From Thalassobacillus devorans (lineage in GTDB: Bacteria > Bacillota > Bacilli > Bacillales > Halobacillaceae), in NCBI RefSeq assembly GCF_011761345.1, contig NZ_JAASRY010000001.1, forward strand, positions 930,001 to 994,000: 64,000 bases of DNA, in the 5' to 3' direction. Of the stretch, positions 47,724-56,198 are shown in pieces. The notes under the pieces were generated by a model that was not told the origin of the DNA, did not search any database, and was given only the letters and a program-made list of their open reading frames with translations. A program made the position numbers and the translations under genes. How positions within the stretch are numbered: the first letter of the stretch is position 1; every line of letters begins with the position of its first letter.

Positions 47724-48284
47724 ATGGCCTTCATGAAAAATGCATGGATGGAATGGATCAAAGCATTCCTGATCGCTGCCATACTAGCCATTTTGGTAAG
47801 GGTTGTACTATTTGCTCCGGTTGTTGTCGAAGGGCCATCAATGCTTCCGACATTGGAAAATAATGACCATCTGATTGTCAGTAAGATCAATTACACGCTG
47901 GGAAAGCCGGAACGCTTTGATATTGTCGTATTTCACGCCACAGAGAGACGAGATTATATCAAACGGGTAATTGGGGTTCCGGGAGATCATGTAGCTGTCG
48001 AGAATGATGAGTTGTATATCAATGGAGAAAGAGTGGCTGAACCTTACCTGAAGGAAAGAAAAGAACAGCTGGCCGAGAATCAGATTCTAACCCAGGATTT
48101 CACGTTAGAACAAGTAACGGATGAAGGGTATGAAACAGTCCCGGAAGGGCATGTATTCGTCCTGGGAGATAACCGTAATAATTCGACAGACAGCCGTATG
48201 TTCGGTGTCGTTCCTATGGATCAAATAGTCGGGGAGGCAGTATTTACTTATTGGCCACTCGATCGCATCCGGCTCGCAGATTAA
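47724..48284 (+). CDS. lepB: Type I signal peptidase (SipS-like)
   Basis: A 186-residue membrane protease that removes signal peptides from exported proteins. One N-terminal helix (about 10-31) is followed by the catalytic Ser39 in EGPSMLPTL and Lys80 in RRDYIKRVIGVPGD; VFVLGDNRNNSTDSR is the third conserved box. GAGGAAAGGG supports ATG 47724. It lies between rplS and rbgA, a position where B. subtilis has no signal peptidase but some other Bacillaceae do. Confidence 0.95.
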   Translation: MAFMKNAWMEWIKAFLIAAILAILVRVVLFAPVVVEGPSMLPTLENNDHLIVSKINYTLGKPERFDIVVFHATERRDYIKRVIGVPGDHVAVENDELYINGERVAEPYLKERKEQLAENQILTQDFTLEQVTDEGYETVPEGHVFVLGDNRNNSTDSRMFGVVPMDQIVGEAVFTYWPLDRIRLAD

Positions 48285-48299
48285 GAATAAGGTGATGTT

Positions 48300-49145
48300 A
48301 TGACAATACAATGGTTCCCTGGCCACATGGCCAAAGCAAAAAGAGAAGTAGCAGAAAAATTAAAGCTGGTCGATTTCGTCATCGAACTTGTCGATGCCAG
48401 AGCACCGGAATCATCACAGAATCCGATGCTTCAGCAATTACTTCAGACAAAACCAAAGATGATCGTTATGATGAAGAAAGACCTTGCAGACCCTAAGTTG
48501 TCTGAGCAGTGGATGGAAACATTCAAGAATGATAACGTTTCTGCGGTAGCAGTTAACGCCCAGGAAAAAAAAGATATCCAGGCGCTAATCAACCTTGCCA
48601 AGCAAATGGCTCAAGAAAAAATGAACAAAATGAAAGCCAAAGGGATAAATCCACGGCCAGCCAGAGCTATGATTCTAGGGATACCGAATGTAGGGAAATC
48701 CACTCTGATCAACCGTCTTGCCAATAAGAAAATCGCTAAAACAGGCGATCGTCCTGGTGTCACAACCAGCCAGCAATGGATTAAAGTCAAGAAGGATTTT
48801 GAGCTTTTGGATACACCAGGTATTCTATGGCCGAAGTTCGAAGATGAAGAAGTAGGCTACCGTCTTGCTGCTATCGGTACGATTAAAGATCAAATATTAC
48901 CGATTGAGGATGTAGCAGCTTATATATTAGACTATCTGAAGAATTTTTATCCCGATCTTTTAAAGGAAAGGTTTGGTTTCTCGAATTTTGAGGACATGAT
49001 CGAGGCTTTCGAAACGATTGGGAAACGGCGTGGCTGCCTGGAAGCAGGAGCACGTGTCAATTATGAGAAAACGGCCGAAGTCATTATTCAGGACCTGAGG
49101 TCAGGCAAACTGGGCCGCATTACCTTCGATGTTCCCACAGAGTAA
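48300..49145 (+). CDS. rbgA: Ribosome biogenesis GTPase RbgA (YlqF)
   Basis: A 281-residue circularly permuted GTPase required for late 50S assembly. G4 KKDL precedes G1 GIPNVGKSTLINRL and G3 DTPG (LLDTPGILWPKFED). The N-terminus QWFPGHMAKAKRE is diagnostic. The C-terminal ANTAR-like helical domain contacts rRNA. It starts 15 bp after lepB. Confidence 0.97.
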   Translation: MTIQWFPGHMAKAKREVAEKLKLVDFVIELVDARAPESSQNPMLQQLLQTKPKMIVMMKKDLADPKLSEQWMETFKNDNVSAVAVNAQEKKDIQALINLAKQMAQEKMNKMKAKGINPRPARAMILGIPNVGKSTLINRLANKKIAKTGDRPGVTTSQQWIKVKKDFELLDTPGILWPKFEDEEVGYRLAAIGTIKDQILPIEDVAAYILDYLKNFYPDLLKERFGFSNFEDMIEAFETIGKRRGCLEAGARVNYEKTAEVIIQDLRSGKLGRITFDVPTE

Positions 49146-49154
49146 TAGTATAAG

Positions 49155-49187
49155 AGCGCATTTTTGACCTCAAAAGTGCGCTTTTTT
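49155..49187 (+). terminator. Terminator of lepB-rbgA
   Basis: AGCGCA plus TTTTTGA pairs with TCAAAA plus TGCGCT; six T's follow. It ends 3 bp before the target duplication of element B. Confidence 0.88.
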
Positions 49188-49197
49188 CTTTGATATT

Positions 49198-49994
49198 AAC
49201 TCGGTAAAATCCCGTATTGATTTTATATATAAGCTCCCTTTAATTGAAGGCTCAGTTTCGAGAGAAACTGTTTCCGTTATGGATGAGAGCCTCTGGGGGT
49301 CCGGGAAATCACTCGCTTTCCGTGGGCATGTGGTGAGCTTCCTCAGGCTTCGCCTTGCGGGATCTCACCGCTCATGTTCATCCCACAGGACTTTGAATAA
49401 GCTTCTTGAATAAACACCGCACGAAGGAAATGTGTAGCATTTTCGAGGAGTCTCGCAATTTCCCGGACCTCCTTGCGTTTATAGGAGAAACGGAAACATC
49501 GTTATAGCGTTCTTCAAACAAAGAGTGAGCTAAGCATGAAATGTGAGCTTAAAACCGCGTTTTTGTTCAATAATCAATAAAAAGTAGAAGACATTTTCAA
49601 TATGGTATGGGTTCGTTTCTCTTATCCTTCGGATGGGTTGGTTGGGAAACTAGGAGACTCCCGCGGGAGAAGGATCCAGGCGAGACCTCAGAAGGAGTAA
49701 AACGACTGAGGAGGCTTGCCGGTTCCCCCGCAGGAAAGAAATGAATGCGTAATCGCCTTGGGAGACACGACACGCGTAAGCAGAACAGCAAAAGGGAAGT
49801 GGTCTTTCTTCCCGTTGATGGACTGCTTATGTCGCGAGTGTCTAGGCGATGGAGCTGGAAAGCGAGTAGTTTCCCAGCCAACCCTCCCGCTATTAAGGTA
49901 AAGAACCCTTGGTATCTTCAAATCAAGTCTTCGACTTTTCGGGCGTTCAATGGAATAAACCTCTTGTGATAGATCAATAACGTTTAACAGAGTC
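49198..49994. mobile_element. Palindromic MITE-like element B (797 bp) between rbgA and rnhB
   Basis: The same family as element A. It is bounded by perfect octamers TTGATATT (49190-49197 and 49995-50002), an 8-bp target duplication. Ends are AACTCGGTAAAA (left) and the complement of GACTCTGTTAAA (right), so the left end has decayed. The two-hairpin core is kept: TCCGGGAAAT/ATTTCCCGGA in the left half, GGTTGGTTGGGAAACT and AGTTTCCCAGCCAACC in the right. It fills almost all of the 902-bp gap between rbgA and rnhB. Frames across it lack ribosome sites and are not called. Confidence 0.88.
49739..49862. repeat. Nested palindromic insertion inside element B
   Basis: Element A reads GGAAAGCGAGTAG without interruption, but in B 124 bp lie between GGAAAG and CGAGTAG, with GGAAAG duplicated at both edges (49733-49738 and 49857-49862). 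The insert is itself a degenerate inverted repeat (ATCGCCT, AGACAC, TAAGCAG on the left; CTGCTTA, GTGTCT, AGGCGAT on the right). Confidence 0.7.
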
Positions 49995-50047
49995 TTGATA
50001 TTAAAAAGAAACTTCCGATAAATAGAATAAGGATAGGAGAATGTACG

Positions 50048-50821
50048 GTGGGGAAATGGACGATTGCACAAGTGAAAGAAAAGCTGGCAGGAAGGCAGTT
50101 AGCTGAGCATGAATGGACAGCATTAAAACAGGACACTCGTAAAGGAGTTCAAAAATTACTCCTCCAGTATGAACGCTTGTTAGAAAAAGAACAATTACTA
50201 AAAGTTAAATATCAAGAGATGATGGCTTTTGAAAAGAAGCAATACCAGGCTGGCAAACAATATGTAGCCGGTGTTGATGAGGCTGGAAGAGGACCGCTTG
50301 CCGGACCGGTAGTAGCCGGTTGTGTCATTTTACATAAAGATTATTATTTAGAAGGCTTGAATGATTCAAAACAATTATCACACGAAAAAAGAGAAATGTT
50401 GTTCGAACGCATTACAGCCGATGCTCTGGCCTATGGAATTGGCGAAGTAACAAATGAGGAAATTGATCGCTACAACATATATGAAGCAACGAAAATGGCC
50501 ATGAGACGAGCGGTGAGCAACCTGGGAATCACTCCTGATCATTTATTAATTGACGCAGTCAAACTTGAGGGAATGCCTTGTACAAAAGAGGCTTTAATCA
50601 AAGGAGACCAAAGAAGTGTGTCAATTGCGGCAGGAAGCATTGTCGCAAAAGTGACAAGGGACCGAATGATGGCAAAAATTCACGAAGAGTTTCCAATGTA
50701 TGATTTTCAGTCAAACCAGGGCTATGGCACAAGTACTCATATGAAGGCTTTAGAGCAATTCGGCCCTTCCCCTTATCACAGGTACAGTTTTTCTCCAGTG
50801 GCAGCAGCAATCCGGTCTTAA
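50048..50821 (+). CDS. rnhB: Ribonuclease HII
   Basis: A 257-residue enzyme that removes ribonucleotides and RNA primers from DNA:RNA hybrids. An N-terminal helical substrate-binding region (about 1-70) precedes the catalytic core with AGVDEAGRGPLAGPVV, LNDSKQLS, LIDAVKLEG and DQRSVSIAAGSIVAKVTRD. AGGAGA at 50034-50039 selects GTG 50048. It starts 54 bp after element B. Confidence 0.95.
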   Translation: MGKWTIAQVKEKLAGRQLAEHEWTALKQDTRKGVQKLLLQYERLLEKEQLLKVKYQEMMAFEKKQYQAGKQYVAGVDEAGRGPLAGPVVAGCVILHKDYYLEGLNDSKQLSHEKREMLFERITADALAYGIGEVTNEEIDRYNIYEATKMAMRRAVSNLGITPDHLLIDAVKLEGMPCTKEALIKGDQRSVSIAAGSIVAKVTRDRMMAKIHEEFPMYDFQSNQGYGTSTHMKALEQFGPSPYHRYSFSPVAAAIRS

Positions 50822-50836
50822 GGGAGGAACTTAGCA

Positions 50837-52477
50837 TTGAAAGGTATAGCATCAGGGTTATTTCAGGCATTACAACGAGTGACCAGTGTTAACAGGCCAG
50901 GGCTGGTTCATGGGCAGGTGTTATCAGGGCGCGTGATAAAGCTGATGCCAAAAAATACGGCAGTCATATCGTTAGGAAATCAACAAGTGACTGCCCAGTT
51001 GCAAGCACCTGTGACATCTGGGAAGAAGTATTTATTTCAAATTCTTTCCCTGGAAGATAAAATCCAATTGAAAATATTAACGAAACAATCGAAAGAGTAC
51101 AATGATGACCCTAAACAGGTGTTAGATCGACTTGGGGTAGCAGCGACTGCAGATAACAAACGTCTGGTGTCATTACTAGTAGAGCGGAACCTTCCTTTCC
51201 GTCAGTCAGCATTGAAGCAGGCCTCATCCCTCTTACATAAGACAAGTGATAAACAAAAAACTTTGGGAGCTTTGCTTCAAGCTTTTGAAAAGCAGCTTCC
51301 TATCCGTACCGGCATCATAGAAGCCTTGACCGTTCGCCAACATGCTACTTTGTCATCCCTTCTGCAAGAAACAGAGAGGTATCTGACGGAAAAAACGTCT
51401 TTGAGCAATACGGAAAAAGCCCTTCTTCACCGCCTGGCCAGTTTGAACGGGACTCCGGGATCAGCGGGGAGAACACTTGGTATTGCGAGTCTGTTACACC
51501 AGGTGTTGAATGGCAATAAGGAAAGCTTCCTCATCTTGAAGGAGACTGGAGTACTCCCAGAAAAGGCAACATACGAGCATTTTCAAAAAAAATGGATCCA
51601 GTGGATGTACAGGCAAGGAAGTAATATTCACAAAGGAGATACGGCTGTTTCTATTTTAAATAAATTATCTGGTGCGAACCTTTCCACTATTCCTTTTGAT
51701 CTGCCATCTTCTGAAAATAGCCGCATCATTTTCGATCTGCTCCAGTCAAGAAACAGTGCGAAAAGTTCAGCATCGCCTGTGACTGCCAAACAATTAAGCC
51801 CTGAAACCAAAGCTGTAATGATGGCACTTCTGCCTGAGTTTCCTCAACCGGAAAACCTTTCACAAAGAATCTCCCTTCAAGTGAAAAACATGATGCTGTT
51901 TGCAGGGCTTGATGATGAAATGCAATTGTTGAAACAGTTATCTAACCAGGAGGAACTTCAGTCAAACCACAGTATGAAAACGCTTCTGCTTCAGGCACTT
52001 AATGAACAGCAATCAGGGAAGTCGCAATTAGAACGGATGCAGCAAATTCTCCATTTTTTAAATGGGATTCAGTTGACAGCACATCAGGATAATACACAAA
52101 TGGTACAGTGGAGCCTTGTATTACCCGGTACATTTATGAAGGCAAAGGATATACAGGTTAATATAGAAGGACGAAAAAATGAAAAGGGCGGGATCGACCC
52201 TGAATTTTGTCATGTTCTGTTTTATTTAGAATTAGGCAACTTAAAGGAAACAGTGGTAGATATGTCCATTCATCACCGCAAAGTATTCCTGACAGTTTAT
52301 AATGAAAATAATGAGTTACTGAAAAGGACCTCCCATCTTCAGTCACAAATGGAAAAAGGGCTGGAGCAAGCGGGTTTTGACCTGGCTTCGATTCAATTTA
52401 AAAAAATCAAAAGTTCCAGTGATCGTGTTACTTATCCAAGCTACTTTTCCGAGAGCGGAGTGGATTTAAAAATATGA
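50837..52477 (+). CDS. ylqG: YlqG-like protein with a FliK-type organisation
   Basis: A 546-residue protein at the position of B. subtilis ylqG. Function is not established. The N-terminus (about 23-85: HGQVLSGRVIKLMPKNTAVI, then VTAQLQAPVTSGKKYLFQIL) looks like the small beta domain at the front of many FliK-like proteins. A long helical, Gln/Leu/Ser-rich middle follows. The C-terminal 90 residues (FYLELGNLKETVVDMSIHH, VFLTVYNE, LEQAGFDLASIQF) follow the FliK C-terminal pattern. The start is TTG 50837 after GGGAGGAAC. It overlaps ylqH by 4 bp. The FliK relation is my reading of the pattern. Confidence 0.75.
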   Translation: MKGIASGLFQALQRVTSVNRPGLVHGQVLSGRVIKLMPKNTAVISLGNQQVTAQLQAPVTSGKKYLFQILSLEDKIQLKILTKQSKEYNDDPKQVLDRLGVAATADNKRLVSLLVERNLPFRQSALKQASSLLHKTSDKQKTLGALLQAFEKQLPIRTGIIEALTVRQHATLSSLLQETERYLTEKTSLSNTEKALLHRLASLNGTPGSAGRTLGIASLLHQVLNGNKESFLILKETGVLPEKATYEHFQKKWIQWMYRQGSNIHKGDTAVSILNKLSGANLSTIPFDLPSSENSRIIFDLLQSRNSAKSSASPVTAKQLSPETKAVMMALLPEFPQPENLSQRISLQVKNMMLFAGLDDEMQLLKQLSNQEELQSNHSMKTLLLQALNEQQSGKSQLERMQQILHFLNGIQLTAHQDNTQMVQWSLVLPGTFMKAKDIQVNIEGRKNEKGGIDPEFCHVLFYLELGNLKETVVDMSIHHRKVFLTVYNENNELLKRTSHLQSQMEKGLEQAGFDLASIQFKKIKSSSDRVTYPSYFSESGVDLKI

Positions 52478-52737
52478 ATGACAAACAGAAACAGGCTATG
52501 GCATTAGGATATAAGCAGGATCAGGATAATGCCCCTAAAGTTCTGGCAAAGGGGAAAGGCTATGTGGCAGCCAATCTGATTGAGAACGCAGTAAAAAACG
52601 ATGTTCCCATCCAGGAGGACGCTTCCTTGGTGGAACTGCTATCCCAATTGAATATTAATGAAGAAATCCCGGAGGAGCTGTATCAGGTGGTGGCCGAAGT
52701 ATTTTCTTTTATTTACAGGGCAGACCAGGAAATATAA
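52474..52737 (+). CDS. ylqH: FlhB C-terminal-domain-like protein (YlqH)
   Basis: An 87-residue protein matching the part of FlhB/YscU that follows the autocleavage site: ALGYKQDQDNAPKVLAKGKG, then ENAVKNDVPIQEDASLVELL and EIPEELYQVVAEVFSFIYR. The NPTH cleavage motif and all membrane helices of FlhB are absent, so it is a soluble, pre-cut version of the export-switch domain. It is coupled to ylqG by an ATGA overlap. Similar stand-alone FlhB C-domains (FlhX) can complement cleaved FlhB in other bacteria. Confidence 0.88.
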   Translation: MNDKQKQAMALGYKQDQDNAPKVLAKGKGYVAANLIENAVKNDVPIQEDASLVELLSQLNINEEIPEELYQVVAEVFSFIYRADQEI

Positions 52738-52830
52738 GGGAAGGAGCTCACCTTCATTGTTTACATAATCAAGTTATGGTCCATTTGTTTCTGTATGTGA
52801 CACTTTTTCGACAAGTTCCAACGGTTACTG

Positions 52831-52860
52831 TGGACAATTCCCGACGTTTTTTTATACAAT
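52831..52860 (+). promoter_or_regulatory. SigA promoter of sucCD
   Basis: TGGACA (52831-52836) and TACAAT (52855-52860) are 18 bp apart, 34 bp before the sucC start. Confidence 0.7.
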
Positions 52861-52893
52861 GGTAATGCAGTTAAAATGATGGGAGGATGGAAC

Positions 52894-54054
52894 ATGAACA
52901 TTCACGAGTATCAAGGGAAAGACATTCTACGCGAATTTGGCGTTTCAGTACCAAATGGTCATGTGGCATATACCGTAGATGAAGCTGTTGAAGCAGCTGA
53001 GAAATTAGGTTCAGGTGTCACAGTAGTGAAAGCGCAAATCCATGCGGGAGGCCGCGGTAAAGCCGGCGGTGTCAAAATCGCTAAAAATGCTGATGAAGTG
53101 CGTACATATGCCGATGAAATTCTTGGCAAAACGCTCGTTACTCATCAAACTGGCCCAGAAGGCAAGGAAGTAAAGCGCTTACTGATTGAGGAAGGCTGCG
53201 ACATTAAGAGTGAATACTATGTCGGCCTTGTATTAGACCGCGCAACAAGCCGTGTTACCATGATGGCTTCAGAAGAAGGCGGTACGGAAATTGAAGAAGT
53301 TGCAGCAGCAACTCCTGAAAAAATCTTTAAAGAAGTCATCGACCCAGTAGTCGGATTGACTCCTTTCCAGGCCCGTCGTCTGGCATTCAACATCAACATT
53401 CCGAAAGAGCAAATTTCAAAAGCTGTTAAATTCATGATGGGGCTTTACAAAGTATTTGTCGAAAAAGATTGTTCCATCGCTGAAATCAACCCACTAGTCA
53501 CTACAGGTGATGGGGATGTCATGGCGTTAGATGCTAAGTTGAACTTTGACGACAATGCACTTTACCGTCAAAAAGACGTACAGGAGCTTCGTGATCTCGA
53601 TGAAGAAGATCCGAAAGAAGTGGAAGCTTCTAAGTATGACCTTAGTTATATTGCACTTGATGGCAATATCGGCTGTATGGTTAATGGTGCTGGTCTTGCA
53701 ATGGCTACAATGGACACCATCAAACACTATGGCGGCGACCCGGCCAACTTCCTTGATGTAGGGGGCGGAGCAACTACTGAGAAGGTTACAGAGGCATTCA
53801 AAATCATCTTATCTGACGAACATGTCAAAGGAATCTTTGTTAATATCTTCGGTGGAATCATGAAGTGTGATGTCATTGCTGAAGGTGTTGTAGAAGCTAC
53901 AAAACAGATCGGATTGACACTTCCGTTGGTCGTTCGTCTGGAAGGTACGAATGTCGAACAAGGTAAGAAAATCCTTGATGAATCCGGTTTGAACATAACA
54001 TCTGCGGATTCAATGGCAGACGGTGCACAAAAAATAGTAGAACTAGTGAAGTAG
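52894..54054 (+). CDS. sucC: Succinate-CoA ligase (ADP-forming) beta subunit
   Basis: A 386-residue ATP-grasp subunit of succinyl-CoA synthetase in the TCA cycle. It begins [17 protein letters not shown] and has [24 protein letters not shown] and [25 protein letters not shown] selects ATG 52894; an open frame reaches 52876. It forms a complex with SucD, encoded 16 bp downstream. Confidence 0.97.
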   Translation: MNIHEYQGKDILREFGVSVPNGHVAYTVDEAVEAAEKLGSGVTVVKAQIHAGGRGKAGGVKIAKNADEVRTYADEILGKTLVTHQTGPEGKEVKRLLIEEGCDIKSEYYVGLVLDRATSRVTMMASEEGGTEIEEVAAATPEKIFKEVIDPVVGLTPFQARRLAFNINIPKEQISKAVKFMMGLYKVFVEKDCSIAEINPLVTTGDGDVMALDAKLNFDDNALYRQKDVQELRDLDEEDPKEVEASKYDLSYIALDGNIGCMVNGAGLAMATMDTIKHYGGDPANFLDVGGGATTEKVTEAFKIILSDEHVKGIFVNIFGGIMKCDVIAEGVVEATKQIGLTLPLVVRLEGTNVEQGKKILDESGLNITSADSMADGAQKIVELVK

Positions 54055-54070
54055 AAAGGCGGGGAATCAG

Positions 54071-54973
54071 ATGAGTGTATATGTTAATAAAGACACAAAA
54101 GTAATCGTGCAAGGAATTACAGGTTCAACAGCCCTTTTTCATACGAAACAAATGCTGGATTACGGTACGAAAATCGTAGGTGGTGTCACACCAGGTAAAG
54201 GCGGCACAGAGGTTGAAGGTGTCCCTGTATTCGATACAGTTTCAGAAGCAGTGGAAAAGACCGGTGCCAATGCTTCTGTCATCTACGTCCCTGCACCATT
54301 TGCAGCGGATGCCATCATGGAAGCGACAGATGCGGAAATGGATTTAGCGATCTGTATCACAGAGCATATTCCTGTGCTTGACATGGTGAAAGTAAAACGC
54401 TACATGGAGGGGAAAAAGACACGCTTAGTAGGTCCTAACTGTCCTGGTGTCATTACTCCAGAAGAGTGTAAAATTGGTATCATGCCTGGCTATATTCATA
54501 AGAAGGGCCATGTAGGGGTTGTTTCCCGTTCTGGTACCTTGACATATGAAGCGGTACATCAGCTTTCCGAAGCTGGAATTGGCCAGTCGACAGCAGTAGG
54601 TATCGGTGGAGACCCAGTCAATGGCACAGACTTTATCGATGTTCTGCAGGCGTTCAACGACGATGATGACACAGAAGCAGTCATCATGATCGGAGAAATC
54701 GGTGGTACGGCAGAAGAGGAAGCAGCAGAATGGGTCAAGAAAAATATGACCAAGCCTGTGGTAGGCTTCATCGGTGGACGTACAGCACCTCCCGGAAAAC
54801 GTATGGGCCATGCTGGTGCCATTATTTCCGGTGGTAAAGGTACAGCTGACGAAAAGATCCGTGTCATGAACGAATGTGGCATCAAAGTGGCGGAAACACC
54901 ATCTGTCATGGGTGAGACATTGATTGAAGTATTAAGTGACAACGGTCTTTATGACAAGTGTAAAACACATTAA
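54071..54973 (+). CDS. sucD: Succinate-CoA ligase (ADP-forming) alpha subunit
   Basis: A 300-residue subunit with the CoA-binding Rossmann domain ([19 protein letters not shown]), VGPNCPGVI, and the phosphohistidine in [14 protein letters not shown]. It completes the substrate-level phosphorylation step with SucC. Confidence 0.97.
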   Translation: MSVYVNKDTKVIVQGITGSTALFHTKQMLDYGTKIVGGVTPGKGGTEVEGVPVFDTVSEAVEKTGANASVIYVPAPFAADAIMEATDAEMDLAICITEHIPVLDMVKVKRYMEGKKTRLVGPNCPGVITPEECKIGIMPGYIHKKGHVGVVSRSGTLTYEAVHQLSEAGIGQSTAVGIGGDPVNGTDFIDVLQAFNDDDDTEAVIMIGEIGGTAEEEAAEWVKKNMTKPVVGFIGGRTAPPGKRMGHAGAIISGGKGTADEKIRVMNECGIKVAETPSVMGETLIEVLSDNGLYDKCKTH

Positions 54974-54984
54974 TTTCATGTTTG

Positions 54985-55020
54985 AGATCGTGCATGGCAT
55001 CTTCATGCACGATCTTCTTT
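54985..55020 (+). terminator. Terminator of sucCD
   Basis: A perfect 12-bp stem (AGATCGTGCATG with CATGCACGATCT) is followed by TCTTT. Confidence 0.88.
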
Positions 55021-55151
55021 AAGTTGAACATAAATCTATCGTAAATTTCATAGCTTCCATCTCTTCTATTTAAAAAAGATTTTCCCCTTTTTTCTTCCAC
55101 TTATAATAAACCTCGCCAATAATTTCACCACTAAAACAGGAGTGATTGGTA

Positions 55152-56033
55152 TTGAATGATCAAGATACACGACGAAAATTGTTGGTTTTTCTTTACAATA
55201 ATGACTACGCAACACGCCCCTTACTTCGAAGAATCCTCCTTCATGATCCTGGATTGACCTCTGTTTTTCAAATGTCTTCAAAAGATATTTCTTCCCTTTA
55301 CAAAATACCCTTCCAACGAGCGCAAGCTTTTCATGACCAGCTTCAATCTGATACAAAAAGGTATAAAAGTGAACAATTTATGAAAGAATTCTCTGTGATA
55401 ACAATTTTCGATGACGACTATCCCATCCTGCTTAAAAATATTCCGGATCCTCCATATGTGCTTTATCTGGCTGGTAACCGAAAGCTGTTGAACCATACAC
55501 CATCGATCAGTGTAGTAGGTACGAGGAAACCGACGAAGTCAGCTTATCCATCAATGGAACAGGTCATTGCTCCACTGATCGAATCAGGCTGGAGGGTTGT
55601 CAGCGGGCTTGCTGCAGGGGTAGACAGGTTTGCACACCTCTTGGCTTTGCGCTATCATGGTACAACAGTCGGGGTGATTGGTTCTGGCTTTTATCATATG
55701 TATCCAAAACAGAACATATCCTTATTTCAACAAATGGCTGCTTCTCAATTGGTAATTTCAGAATATGCCCCGGATGTTCGTCCACAAAAGTATCATTTTC
55801 CCGAAAGGAACCGGATTGTGAGCGGTTTGTCAGCAGCTACTTTAGTAGTGGAAGCGAAGGCTCGAAGTGGTTCTTTAATAACGGTGGATCAGGCATTGGA
55901 ACAAGGAAGAGAAGTTTTTGCGTTTCCTGGTTCACTTTTGAATGAAAATAGTGAAGGATGTAATCGCATGATTCAGGAAGGAGCGAAATTGGTTCTAAAT
56001 ACCCATGACATATTAGAATCATGGCCGAAATAA
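55152..56033 (+). CDS. dprA: DNA-processing protein DprA
   Basis: A 293-residue protein that loads RecA on incoming single-stranded DNA in transformation. A short N-terminal helical region precedes the Rossmann DNA_processg_A domain: ISVVGTRKPTKSAYPSM, VSGLAAGVDRFAHLLAL, GVIGSGFYHMYPKQN, FPERNRIVSGLS and FAFPGSL. No C-terminal winged-helix domain is seen. AGGAG at 55138-55142 suits TTG 55152 (9 bp) better than TTG 55146 (3 bp). Confidence 0.93.
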   Translation: MNDQDTRRKLLVFLYNNDYATRPLLRRILLHDPGLTSVFQMSSKDISSLYKIPFQRAQAFHDQLQSDTKRYKSEQFMKEFSVITIFDDDYPILLKNIPDPPYVLYLAGNRKLLNHTPSISVVGTRKPTKSAYPSMEQVIAPLIESGWRVVSGLAAGVDRFAHLLALRYHGTTVGVIGSGFYHMYPKQNISLFQQMAASQLVISEYAPDVRPQKYHFPERNRIVSGLSAATLVVEAKARSGSLITVDQALEQGREVFAFPGSLLNENSEGCNRMIQEGAKLVLNTHDILESWPK

Positions 56034-56109
56034 AACTCGGTTTACTGTCGAAATATGACGGATAACCACTTTTAATAGCTTAAGTTAAAAAAATTCTGAC
56101 CAATCATGT

Positions 56110-56138
56110 TTGACAAATGAAAAGAAAGTATTTAATAA
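56110..56138 (+). promoter_or_regulatory. SigA promoter of topA
   Basis: A perfect TTGACA (56110-56115) and TAATAA (56133-56138) are 17 bp apart, 60 bp before the topA start. Confidence 0.7.
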
Positions 56139-56198
56139 TAGGGAAAGTTTATCAAAGAAATTGCATAAGGTGCACACACCTCTATGGGAGGAACAGTA

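Noticed and set aside
49597-50071. Overlapping minus-strand frames of 94 and 127 codons between rbgA and rnhB
   Set aside because: They lie on element B and its nested repeat; frames follow the palindrome and have no ribosome sites. Related copies A and C do not keep them open.
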